Source: CAYFJO01 sp964343305 (lineage in GTDB: Bacteria; Planctomycetota; Planctomycetia; Pirellulales; Pirellulaceae). From it: a stretch of DNA of 13,002 bases. The stretch covers positions 1 through 13,002 of the forward strand of contig CAYFJO010000309.1 of NCBI GenBank assembly GCA_964343305.1. Direction: 5' to 3'. The position numbers and the translations under genes are program-made. Shown in pieces: positions 1-8,600 of this stretch (positions are counted from its first letter, which is position 1; every line of letters begins with the position of its first letter). Under the pieces are notes generated by a model. It searched no databases. It was given only the letters and a program-made list of their open reading frames with translations, and was not told where the DNA came from.

Positions 1-336
1 AACGACACAGCAAGTTGGGTGGTGACTGTATTGTGCGCGGCCGGTGTGATCGTGCCTTTGTTGCCATTGATCCTGCCCGTGCCCATCCCGCACTTCACCT
101 ACGGTGCCGTTCACAAGCATGTCGATTTGGACCGATTCGATTCGATCGACGTCGAAGTACTGCCTGGCCATGAATGGTTCGACGCGGGCGATCTGGTGTT
201 CAAGCTGGAAGGGACGGAGACGTTTCGATTGCCGGCGGTTTCACGACCGCAAGCATTCCGCACAACCTGCCTGCATTCGCACCGATCGAGCGTCGGTGTC
301 AAGCAGGCGCGCGAACGCGAAATGGCACATGCGTAA
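1..336 (+). CDS. C-terminal part of a membrane protein, possibly with a bacterial PH-like (bPH2) domain (5' end outside window)
   Basis: Frame 1 is open from the first base and ends with TAA at 334-336, so the gene enters from the left and only its last 111 residues are visible. The visible part starts with a strongly hydrophobic stretch (roughly residues 6-30, rich in V, L, I and P), probably a membrane segment. A soluble tail follows, with the patterns LDRFDSIDVEVLPG, DAGDLVFKLEGTETFRLPAV and SRPQAF. The order 'LDRIxxVEV, then GDVxF, then a short strand, then VxxPxxF' resembles the end of bacterial PH domains of the bPH2/YdbS type, which sit beside membrane helices. That assignment is an inference from pattern only. 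The gene precedes the kinase on the same strand and may be co-transcribed with it. It could equally be an unrelated membrane protein. Confidence 0.6.
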   Translation, partial: NDTASWVVTVLCAAGVIVPLLPLILPVPIPHFTYGAVHKHVDLDRFDSIDVEVLPGHEWFDAGDLVFKLEGTETFRLPAVSRPQAFRTTCLHSHRSSVGVKQAREREMAHA

Positions 337-374
337 AGTTGCGTTCGAGTTCTTACTCGGACACAATAAGTTGT

Positions 375-3239
375 GTGAACAGAAACGAACCAACTCACCA
401 ATCTAGTAGCCGCGTCGACTCTAGTGATGGAACGACTCATCCGGTTCCTCAGCAGCCTCCGGTTTCGCAACAAGAGCTGCTGTTTCGCCGACTTGTCGTA
501 CTCAATGGTTTGGTCACCGAGCAGTGTGTGCAGGATGCACAATCCGGCGGTAGCGATTCTCTCGCTGACGTTTTGGTAGTCAATGGTTCTATTTCGATGA
601 AAGCCCGTCGGGCCATCGAGCATCTCGTCGAAGAGAGATTATCCCAAGGTGGTGATGTTCAGGAGGAGACCAATGGTCGAGGCGAAGAAACGACGTCGAT
701 CGCCAATTTGGATGACCAGGATACTGTCACGATGCCGACGAATCCGATGGCCGCGCCCATTAGATTTGATCGATTCGGCGACTACGACATCCTTGGGGAG
801 ATCGCTCGCGGCGGGATGGGAGTCGTTTATAGAGCCCGTCAGCGCAAGTTAGATCGAGTGGTGGCACTCAAAATGATCCGCGAAGGGGGACTTGCGGATG
901 ATGAACAAATTAGTCGGTTTTACGCCGAGGCAAAGGCAGCCGCGTCGCTTGACCATCCAGGAATTGTCCCCGTCTTCGAAATTGGTGAACAAAACGAACA
1001 ACACTTCTTTTCAATGGCGTTTGTTGACGGTACGAGTCTTCACAAACTGGTGAAGGATGATGGTCCGCTTCCGGCCAAGAGAGCGGCGACATTGGCAAAG
1101 GCGATCGCTGAGGCAGTGCAGTCTGGCCATGATCAGGGAATCATCCATCGGGACCTGAAGCCACAAAACGTCCTGCTCGACCATGCGGACACTCCGCGAG
1201 TCACCGATTTTGGACTCGCCAAGCTGAGCGACAGCAACCTGACCATGGACGGCCAAATCATGGGAACGCCAAGTTATATGTCGCCTGAACAGGCGATGGG
1301 CCGGTTGCGAGAAGTTGGTCGAGCATCGGATGTTTATTCGATTGGTGCAACGTTGTACTACCTGTTGACGGGACGCGCGCCTTTTCACGCGGCGATCGCA
1401 GCAGAGACAATTCGTCAAGTTGTGGATAGCGAACCCGTTCCGCCTCGCATGTTGAATCCATCCATCCCACGGGATTTGGAAACGATTTGTCTGAAATGTC
1501 TTCGAAAGGAAATATCCGCGCGATATGCGACGGCAAGCGACTTGGCGGCGGATTTGGGCCGGTGGTTAGAGAATAAACCGATCCGGGCCCGTGAGATCAC
1601 GTTGATTCAGAAAACGTGGTTATCGTGCAAGCGACGTCCGGCCATTGCGGTTGCGATTGTCGCCATGATCGTACTTTCGACGATCAGCGGCGCGGTGCTG
1701 TTTGTCCAGCATCGCGAGAACGAACGAAGAATTGCGGCGTCCAAATGGGAGAATGATCGCAGTCGCGCACTATCCCATGTGGAGAATATGATGAACGCCC
1801 CGGCAGAGGGCGTCCCATTTGCCATCAAGTTGCTTGAGCCTCTGGCCGAGCATACGATTCCTTTGCTCAGAGAACGATTTGGCAGCAGTGAATTAAGTGA
1901 GACACAAAGAGTTCATGCAGCCATGGCCCTTGCGGAATTCGGCGAAGTGGAAACCGATTTCTTGGTCCACAACATTTCCAACGTTGCCGTCGGTGAATGT
2001 TCCAACTTGCTAAATGCACTTACCAGGGCGAAGCAGCCAGCTCTTCAACTTCTACATCAAATCTCGCAGTCGCGCGAATTGGACAGGAGTACGAAAGCAA
2101 GAATCGCCATCCTTGAAGTTCACCTCGGCAACACGACGATCGCAGAAGAAATGTGTGCTTTGAAGCATCGCGATCCCGCTCAGCGAACATCGTTCATCGA
2201 AACACTTCGCTCGTGGCATGGCCCGTTGGGGAAACTTGCAACGGTTGCTCGCAAAACTGGCGACCCGGCGTTGCGATCGGCAATTTGTTTGGGAATTGGT
2301 GGTGTGCAATTGAATGAGTTTTTGGCCCCGGTGCAAAAAACCTGGACAACGCTCATTCGCGATCTCTACAAAGGTGCACCTGATAACGCAACGCAAAGTG
2401 CCGCAAGTTGGGTATCGCGGCAATGGAAACTAGACGTGCCGTCGATCCCAGCGGCGAGCGTGCCCCAAGTAGATCGTGCTTGGTATGTCAATCGACATGG
2501 CATGGTGATGCGTCGCGTCAACGCTGGCGAGTTCGATCGCGAATCGTCTCGAACAGAAGTTCGGCAAAGAGTGACGATCTCACGTACATTCTACATGTCG
2601 GATCGCGAGATCTCCGTGGCTCAGTTCCGGCAGTTTCTGGCTGTCCAGGAATCTGACGACATTGCAACCGCCTGGAAGAACGCTAATCGAAGTGACCCGG
2701 CAGACCACCATCCGGTGCAAAATGTGAAGTGGATGGAAGCCATCCTTTTTTGCAATTGGCTGAGTATGCGGGACGGAGTGACGCCCTGCTACGAAAAGAC
2801 CGGTCAAGATTGGAATCTGCTTCCCGGACGAAACGGCTATCGACTTCCAACAGAAGCGGAATGGGAATACGCCGCCCGCGCGATGACGACAACTCTGTAT
2901 CCGTTTGCGAACGATGATTCGTCTCTGCAGCAGTACGCAGTTTTTGCGCAGGGCAATGCAGAACGATGTGGCATTAAGCTACCGAACCAGTTTGGTCTTT
3001 TCGATACTCTGGGCAATGCACAGGAATGGTGCTTTGATCCCTGGACGACCGATTTCGGCACGGATGAATCTGTCACCGATCCGATTAATCAATCCGCCGG
3101 CAGAGAACGCGTATTACGGGGCGGCTCGTTTCGAAAGGGGCCTATAGGTTTACAGGTAGCAGGCCGGGCTTATAGCCATACGTCTCTGAGACTAGAAGAT
3201 GCTGGATTTCGGGTCGTAAGAAACGTCGAAAATCAGTGA
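375..3239 (+). CDS. Membrane-anchored serine/threonine protein kinase with C-terminal FGE-sulfatase-type domain
   Basis: Predicted to phosphorylate Ser/Thr of target proteins at the cytoplasmic membrane. Numbered from the GTG at 375 (954 residues), the kinase domain spans about 137-400: glycine loop EIARGGMGVVY near 142-152, ATP-binding Lys166 in VALKMI, catalytic HRDLKPQN at 258-265, DFG at 278-280 and SPE near 303-305. All key catalytic residues are present, so an active Hanks-type kinase is expected. One transmembrane helix lies at about 422-444, after the basic segment CKRRP. Next comes a helical, HEAT-like stretch (about 465-680). The C-terminal 708-949 is an FGE-sulfatase/SUMF1-type domain: RLPTEAEWEYAAR, GLFDTLGNAQEW, VLRGGSF and GFRVVR. 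The catalytic cysteine pair of true FGE is absent. The start is uncertain: the ORF extends to an ATG at 174, but that would overlap the upstream gene by 163 bp; TTG 339 is another option, and no candidate has a clear Shine-Dalgarno. The kinase plus accessory-domain architecture is typical of planctomycetes. Confidence 0.93.
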   Translation: MNRNEPTHQSSSRVDSSDGTTHPVPQQPPVSQQELLFRRLVVLNGLVTEQCVQDAQSGGSDSLADVLVVNGSISMKARRAIEHLVEERLSQGGDVQEETNGRGEETTSIANLDDQDTVTMPTNPMAAPIRFDRFGDYDILGEIARGGMGVVYRARQRKLDRVVALKMIREGGLADDEQISRFYAEAKAAASLDHPGIVPVFEIGEQNEQHFFSMAFVDGTSLHKLVKDDGPLPAKRAATLAKAIAEAVQSGHDQGIIHRDLKPQNVLLDHADTPRVTDFGLAKLSDSNLTMDGQIMGTPSYMSPEQAMGRLREVGRASDVYSIGATLYYLLTGRAPFHAAIAAETIRQVVDSEPVPPRMLNPSIPRDLETICLKCLRKEISARYATASDLAADLGRWLENKPIRAREITLIQKTWLSCKRRPAIAVAIVAMIVLSTISGAVLFVQHRENERRIAASKWENDRSRALSHVENMMNAPAEGVPFAIKLLEPLAEHTIPLLRERFGSSELSETQRVHAAMALAEFGEVETDFLVHNISNVAVGECSNLLNALTRAKQPALQLLHQISQSRELDRSTKARIAILEVHLGNTTIAEEMCALKHRDPAQRTSFIETLRSWHGPLGKLATVARKTGDPALRSAICLGIGGVQLNEFLAPVQKTWTTLIRDLYKGAPDNATQSAASWVSRQWKLDVPSIPAASVPQVDRAWYVNRHGMVMRRVNAGEFDRESSRTEVRQRVTISRTFYMSDREISVAQFRQFLAVQESDDIATAWKNANRSDPADHHPVQNVKWMEAILFCNWLSMRDGVTPCYEKTGQDWNLLPGRNGYRLPTEAEWEYAARAMTTTLYPFANDDSSLQQYAVFAQGNAERCGIKLPNQFGLFDTLGNAQEWCFDPWTTDFGTDESVTDPINQSAGRERVLRGGSFRKGPIGLQVAGRAYSHTSLRLEDAGFRVVRNVENQ

Positions 3240-3271
3240 ATCCTGCTTTGTAATAGGTCAAAACCTGAACA

Positions 3272-3859
3272 TCAAAGGGTCAGCCATGACACTCGAAAGG
3301 TGATGATCTCTGCGCTACTTGTCACTGGATTCTCATTGTTGGTCCATTGTCTACCGTCGTGAAATCCAAGAAACAGTTTCGTTGCGTTTTCCGGAATTGT
3401 CAGTGTCGCATTCGAACCGACTTCCTTTTGCGTTTGAGGAGCGCTTTGAGTCGGTGCCAGACCATTCACTTCAAAAATCGCAACCGCTTTGTTCAAGTTG
3501 ATTGCACCGGGTAGCTCGATCCAATTTGAATTGAAGCTGTCGCTCTTGTAGCCACCATTCTCAAGCCCGCGTGCAACGCTGATTCCATCCGCACCAGACT
3601 GCTTTCCGTCCGCGGGATGATGTCTCCACACTTGGGTTGGATCTGTCGCCTCAATCAGTACCTTGCTGGGCACAGGAGGTTCTTGGGGAATCGGAATGCC
3701 GATTGGTTTTGAGCTATCGTCTTCTTCCTCAGGGCCCTTTGTTGGCGGGGAAGTGGTCCACCAAGCAAACCAAAGGCAGTGTTTCGACGAAACATCAACC
3801 GTAACAGATCGAATTGCATTTTGAGTTTTAGGATCATCACTCTTGTCGGTCTCTTTCAT
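3272..3859 (-). CDS. Unrecognised 195-residue protein with a LecA/PA-IL-like beta-sandwich C-terminal half
   Basis: I do not recognise this gene by name. It starts at an ATG preceded by GGAG six bases upstream, a good ribosome site. The first ~65 residues are low in structure: a charged N-terminus, a Trp-rich patch (CLWFAWW, 28-34), then an acidic and Pro-rich linker (about 39-65). From about 67 to 193 it looks like a beta-sandwich. The segment ATLTIPENATKLFLGFHDG, followed by WTNN (172-175), resembles the end of galactophilic lectin LecA/PA-IL-like domains, where Asp and a paired Asn near this place bind calcium and sugar. That match is by eye and is an inference. There is no signal peptide, which is odd for such a domain. 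It lies 51 bp downstream of the pyroglutamyl-peptidase gene on the same strand and could be co-transcribed with it; it converges on the kinase gene with a 32-bp gap. Confidence 0.7.
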   Translation of the reverse strand: MKETDKSDDPKTQNAIRSVTVDVSSKHCLWFAWWTTSPPTKGPEEEDDSSKPIGIPIPQEPPVPSKVLIEATDPTQVWRHHPADGKQSGADGISVARGLENGGYKSDSFNSNWIELPGAINLNKAVAIFEVNGLAPTQSAPQTQKEVGSNATLTIPENATKLFLGFHDGRQWTNNENPVTSSAEIITFRVSWLTL

Positions 3860-3910
3860 TTTGAACTCCAGTCGGTTTGACGCCCCTTGTTGAAATAAAA
3901 CACAGGCTGC

Positions 3911-4507
3911 TCAATCCATCTCGCTCAGAATCATTCGCAATGCTTGCGATGCCGTGGTCGCGGGCATCGAAGGAACATCTCCTGTGGCGGCGCAAGCTTG
4001 GGAGATTTCCAATGGCAGGTGAACGAAGGTGGCTTGCGTTCTTAAACCCCGCTTTTCGATCTCACGCAATGAGTGATAAAGAGCCGCGTTGCACAGGTAC
4101 GTTCCCGCATGAAAGGAAACTTGGGCGGGAATTTGATTCTCGCGCAGCTTCGCGGCCCACCGTTCAAGTGGCAGCGTACTCTGGTAGGCGACCGGGCCAT
4201 CCAAGACTAGCGGCCGGGACTCGCTCGCCGCGCCGCCCGGGCGGCAACCGACGTTGACCGCGATCGCTTCGAGCCGCACGCACGCAGTGCCAGGAGCCTG
4301 CCCCAGATGGATTGCATAGTCGTAGTCGTGTTCGACGAGATCGGCGGTAAGCTTTTCCTGGATCACCTCAAAATCGACCGGATACCGACGAGTTGTGACT
4401 TTCGGATTGTCCGGCAGTTCTTTGGTCAACTCGACCAGTGTCAACCAACTGGCGTTCTCCGACCACTCCTCATAGGGCTCGAATGCGGTAACTAATGCGT
4501 GCGTCAT
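3911..4507 (-). CDS. pcp: Pyroglutamyl-peptidase I (peptidase family C15)
   Basis: Cytoplasmic cysteine peptidase that removes N-terminal pyroglutamate from peptides. From the ATG at 4507 the protein has 198 residues, slightly short of the usual ~210-215. It begins MTHALVTAFEPYEEW, matching the family's N-terminal LVTGFxPF strand. The catalytic triad can be placed: Glu80 in RLEAIAVN, Cys139 in FHAGTYLCNAALY, and His163 in FVHLPLE, close to the Glu81/Cys144/His168 of characterised enzymes. The family hallmark around HLGQAPG (67-73) is also there. The frame continues upstream to ATG 4570 and also has ATG 4516. I chose 4507 because family members start just before the first strand; no clear Shine-Dalgarno favours any of them. 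It is divergent from the LRR gene and lies upstream of the lectin-like gene, 51 bp away. Family assignment is firm; the exact start is not. Confidence 0.92.
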   Translation of the reverse strand: MTHALVTAFEPYEEWSENASWLTLVELTKELPDNPKVTTRRYPVDFEVIQEKLTADLVEHDYDYAIHLGQAPGTACVRLEAIAVNVGCRPGGAASESRPLVLDGPVAYQSTLPLERWAAKLRENQIPAQVSFHAGTYLCNAALYHSLREIEKRGLRTQATFVHLPLEISQACAATGDVPSMPATTASQALRMILSEMD

Positions 4508-4600
4508 AATGAACATTAATTTACTGTTTTGCCGCGGCAGTATGCAACAATACGGACGACGTATCCACACCTTAATCTGACGTCGGGGGTGGATTGTCGG

Positions 4601-4629
4601 TTGATGGGAAATTAACCTACTGGTATTCA
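4601..4629 (+). promoter_or_regulatory. Possible sigma70-type promoter for the LRR gene
   Basis: TTGATG (4601-4606) is separated by 17 bp from TATTCA (4624-4629), which is preceded by TG one base upstream (extended -10 form, TGGTATTCA). It lies about 46 bp upstream of the LRR start codon, in the divergent intergenic region with pcp. Each hexamer is an imperfect match, so this is a suggestion only. Confidence 0.3.
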
Positions 4630-4675
4630 GAACCCACCGAAGAATTCATTCCCGCCTCGCGTCGGAGACTCGTCG

Positions 4676-5557
4676 ATGAAGATTCGCGTCCATCCAATTG
4701 CGCTGTTGTTCAGCGCCGTTTGCCTAGTCAGCACCTCGTCGATTGTTGCCGAAGGCTTGTTTCCAGATAAAGTCCTCGAAGGCGTCGTTCGCCACGAAGT
4801 TTTTGAGAAGCGCAACAGCAAAGAACCGCTGACGGAGAAAGACGTTGAGAACATTTCGACGATCCGCTACAAGGGCTACACGTTTACATTGGACGGCGAG
4901 AAAGTCCAGCGCGACAAGATCAAGAGTCTCGCGGGACTCGAAACACTCCGCAGCCTCGCGGAACTTGACCTCGAAGCCAATGAAATCGAAGACGTCAGCA
5001 CGATCAAAAGACTGACCAAAATCCAGTCGCTGAATCTGGCCAAAAACAATATCAAGGACATCTCACCGGTCGCAAACCTAACGAAATTGCAATATCTGAA
5101 GCTCGACAACAACCGGATCAGCGATGTCAAGGCGCTGGCCAAGCTAGAGAACATGCGGGCGCTCTACCTGGAGAACAACAAGGTCACGGACATCGCTGCG
5201 ATCGGCGCTTTGAAGAAAATCAACTCGCTCTATTTGGACGGAAACCAAGTGAAGGACATCATGCCGATCGCGGCTCTTGGCAACTTGTCACTACTCGGAC
5301 TGCGTGATTGTGGGTTGACGGACATCTCGTCACTTTCCGGTTTCACCGAATTGAGTTTCTTGTTCTTGGAGAACAACAAAGTTACCGACATCAGCGTGCT
5401 GGTCGAAATGGCCAAGAAAGACCGAGAAGCTGAAATGCGTTTCGCGCCGTTTTGGAAAGTGTATCTCAACGGCAACCCACTCAGCGACGATGCGAAGACG
5501 AAGCAACTCGAACAGTTAAAAGAATACAGCTTGGAGAGCCGGATTCATTTCAAATGA
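4676..5557 (+). CDS. Exported leucine-rich-repeat protein (internalin-like 22-residue repeats)
   Basis: Predicted exported protein that probably binds another protein through an LRR surface; the partner is unknown. The 293-residue product starts at an ATG with GGAG eight bases upstream (4664-4667). Residues 1-25 form a signal peptide (hydrophobic IALLFSAVCLV, cleavage likely after SSIVA). Residues 26-93 form an N-terminal cap ending KIKSLAGLETLRS. From 94 onward seven tandem repeats of 22 residues follow without indels (94-115, 116-137, 138-159, 160-181, 182-203, 204-225, 226-247), each close to LxxLxLxxNxIxDIxxLxxLxx. A last degenerate unit, WKVYLNGNPLSD, and a charged C-terminal helix close it. 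The repeat with Cys213 (RDCGLTD) is the only one to replace the conserved Asn. There is no LPxTG anchor or C-terminal membrane segment, so it is probably periplasmic or secreted. A strong terminator follows, so it is likely monocistronic. Confidence 0.9.
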   Translation: MKIRVHPIALLFSAVCLVSTSSIVAEGLFPDKVLEGVVRHEVFEKRNSKEPLTEKDVENISTIRYKGYTFTLDGEKVQRDKIKSLAGLETLRSLAELDLEANEIEDVSTIKRLTKIQSLNLAKNNIKDISPVANLTKLQYLKLDNNRISDVKALAKLENMRALYLENNKVTDIAAIGALKKINSLYLDGNQVKDIMPIAALGNLSLLGLRDCGLTDISSLSGFTELSFLFLENNKVTDISVLVEMAKKDREAEMRFAPFWKVYLNGNPLSDDAKTKQLEQLKEYSLESRIHFK

Positions 5558-5579
5558 GCTGATCTAGCGATTTGCATGC

Positions 5580-5624
5580 AAACGCTGGACGACTTTTTCG
5601 AAGAGTTGTCCAGCGTTTTTGTTT
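5580..5624 (+). terminator. Strong rho-independent terminator after the LRR gene
   Basis: Left arm 5580-5594 and right arm 5604-5618 form a 15-bp stem with a single G-T wobble (core ACGCTGGAC / GTCCAGCGT) around a 9-base loop. The stem runs into a T-rich tract (TTTTTGTTT, 5616-5624). It begins 22 bp after the LRR stop codon and separates that gene from the PQQ propeller gene. Confidence 0.88.
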
Positions 5625-5685
5625 GCGCCTCGGAAAGAAATCGGCTAAGATGCTGGGCGTCGTCAAATAAAAAGGAGATTCCCAT

Positions 5686-8600
5686 ATGTGTCGGCCCAAT
5701 CCGGTTCTCGCGATGTTGCTTGCGGTTGTTTGCCTTTTGCCGTGGACACCAAGTCTCATGGCGGAAGAGTTCGATCTTTCCAAGGGCATCTACGTCGTGC
5801 TTGGTGACACGATCGATGCTTCGAAGCTGATTGACAGAGCAAACGACAGCGAATTGTTGATCTATGTTCAATCCGACGATGCGGCCTACATTCAGGAGAC
5901 TCGTCAGGCACTGGCCAACGTGGGGTTGTTGGGCAATCGCGTTTACGTTGAAAAGGGAAGACCAGAATCGATTCACTTGGCCGACAACCTGGCGGACCTC
6001 GTTACGCTTGACGTGAAGAAAGAACACTTGAAGCCGTCACTACGCAAGGAGATCTTGCGCGTCTTGCATCCTGGTGGCACGGCGTTGCTAACCGATGACG
6101 TTTTTGTGAAACCACGTCCCAAGGGTGCCGATGATTGGGGGCATCCTTATCATGGTCCCGACAACAATCCGCAGTCTCGCGACGCGAACGTCAAGCCACC
6201 GTACATGACGCAGTTTCTGACCGAGCCGTGGTATGTGCCCATGCCGCAGGTCACGGTCGCTTCGGGCGGTCGAGTCTTCAAGGCGTTCGGCCACATTGCC
6301 CTCAAGGAACGCGAATGGCCCTGGCTAAACAGCTTGGTTGCCATCAACGGCTACAACGGCACACATCTTTGGAAGCAAAAACTCACGCCCGGTTTCATGG
6401 TGCATCGCAACACGCTGATTGCGACGCCTGACACGCTTTACGTTGCCGACAATGAATCCTGTCGTGTGCTGGACCCGGCCACGGGCGATTTGAAATCGAA
6501 GATCAAGATTCCCAAAAGCGTGGATGCCGATGGTGTGTGGAAGTGGATGTCGCTCGAAGACGGCAAGCTGTTCGCATTGATCGGCGAAAGCGAACCGCTG
6601 GATTCGGTGATCCGCGGAACTCGCAAACAAGCGGGCTGGCCATGGTCTGGAATGGGTAGCGGATATGGCGGCAAATACGCTTGGGGATTCGGCCGCACGC
6701 TCGTTGCCATCGATCCCAAAACGAAGAAGATCGAGTGGACATACAAGGCGACGGATCCGATCGACAGCCGAGCAACGTGCCTGACGTCGGGACGCATCTA
6801 TGTGTACAGCCACATGAAGTTTCTCGCCGCGGTTGATTTGGAGACCGGTGACGAGATCTGGAAGAGCACCGATCCGAAGATGTTGGCGGCCATCGGACAA
6901 CACGACCGCGCCCAAACCGCACGCAAAGGATTCGCCAGTGCAACGTACGCCAAGGCAAACGATAGGGGGATCTATTTTGCCGGCCCCCAACGGACCAAGT
7001 TGGTCGGTGTGTCGGCTCGCGACGGCACGTTGATGTGGGAGTATCCCGAAGGCAATTTTCAATTGGTCCTTCGCGATGACGGCCTGTACGCCATGGGGCG
7101 CATGGAAACGAGCAAAAAGTTTGATTACCTGACCGGCAAGATTCTGGCGGACTTGGAGTGTTATCGAGGCAACTGCACACGCGCAACGGCAACCGTCGAC
7201 AGCATCTTTACGCGTGGCTATCGACACACGGGGACGATGCAACTCGACTTGTCGGGCAACACACCGCGGCGCATTCCATTGATGCGACCAGCCTGCCAGG
7301 ACGGCGTCGTGATCGCCGATGGCCAGTTGTATTGGGGCCCGTGGATGTGCGATTGCAACCATTCGTTGGTCGGTATGATTGGTCTTGCGTCAGCGGGCGA
7401 TTTTGATTTTTCGAAAGAGGCGACTGACGCAGAACGACTCGAAACGTCGGACGGAGTCGAAGTCCCGCCGAGCGAAGTGACTGATGCTGATTGGTCCAGC
7501 TACCGGGGAAACTCGCAACGATCCGCTAGTACTGAGGTTTCAATTTACGTCGACGTCGATTCAACACAATTCAAACCGCCCGCTCGGATCGAGGCTACGG
7601 CACCGGTCACTGCTGGCGACATGTTCTATTGGAGCGGATTGGATGGCATCGTTCGTGGCGCCGATGCTAGTGACGGCAAGGTTCGCTGGACGGCTTTCAC
7701 GGGTGGTGCCGTGAGATTTCCACCCGAAGTTTGGGGTGGACGCGTCTATGTCGGATCGGGCGACGGATATGTTTACTGTTTCGCCGCCCACAACGGCAGA
7801 CGGCTTTGGCGATTTCGAGCAGCGCCCGCCGATCGCAAAATTGCAGTTCACGGCAGCCTGCTTTCCAATTGGCCCGTTGGCAGCGGAGTGTTGGTCGACG
7901 ATGGCGTTGTCTACGCGGCAGCCGGGATCACGAGCTACGATGGCACGCACGTTTACGCCTTGGACGCCAAGACAGGCAAGATCAAGTGGCAAAACAATTC
8001 GTCCGGCCGTCTGGTCAACAAGGAGCAAGTGACCGGCGTCAGTGTCCAAGGGCACCTGCTCCTGAACGGCGATCGACTCTATCTGGCGGGCGGCAATGTT
8101 GTTTCGCCAGCGATCTACGACAAAGCCGATGGCCGTTGTCTGAACAAACTGGACAACGAATGGTGGACAAAGCCGTCGGAATCGACCGAACGATTCCCCA
8201 GCAATCCGACGAAGGAGATGTTCAAACGCTCGCCTCGCGGACGGGAGTTGTTTCTGGTTGACGGCGAAGTTCGCGTGTTTGATCAACTCTTGTATTCGCC
8301 GCCCAACAACGGACCAAGTCGATACTTTGGCGGACACTTTTTGCAGGCAAACAACGAAACGATCACCGTTCGTGCAACGGGCGGCCGCGTTGTCCGGCTC
8401 GATCAAAAGAAGACGGTAGACGGCAAACCCATCGGCATTTGGAGAAATGAAGGTTATGTGAATCCGACGGCGATGGCGTTATGTAAGAATGCCGTTTTGG
8501 TCGCAGGCCAGGTGGTGCCTCGCGATGAAACAGATGTCCGCCCAGAGTATCGAATTTCGGCTCTCGATCTAAGCAACGGGGAAGCGAACTGGTCTCATCT

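Noticed and set aside
2697..3239. Active formylglycine-generating enzyme for sulfatase activation
   Set aside because: The cysteine pair needed for catalysis is missing and no sulfatase gene is in the window; a non-catalytic domain is more likely.
3240..3271. Terminator between the kinase gene and the convergent lectin-like gene
   Set aside because: Only a 4-bp dyad (AGGT/ACCT) is visible, with no T tract on either strand.
4955..5416. Regular ~66-bp DNA periodicity that could be taken for a repeat array
   Set aside because: The units are diverged at DNA level and in phase with 22-residue LRR units in an intact reading frame; this is protein repeat structure, not a CRISPR or satellite array.
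6325..7362. Long antisense open frame (345 codons) opposite the PQQ propeller gene
   Set aside because: The plus-strand frame encodes a full-length propeller protein with a signal peptide and Shine-Dalgarno. The antisense product has no recognisable domain or ribosome site and is explained by codon bias in the sense gene.
7561..8406. Second antisense open frame (281 codons) opposite the PQQ gene
   Set aside because: Same reasoning: it mirrors the propeller repeats and shows no family motif.
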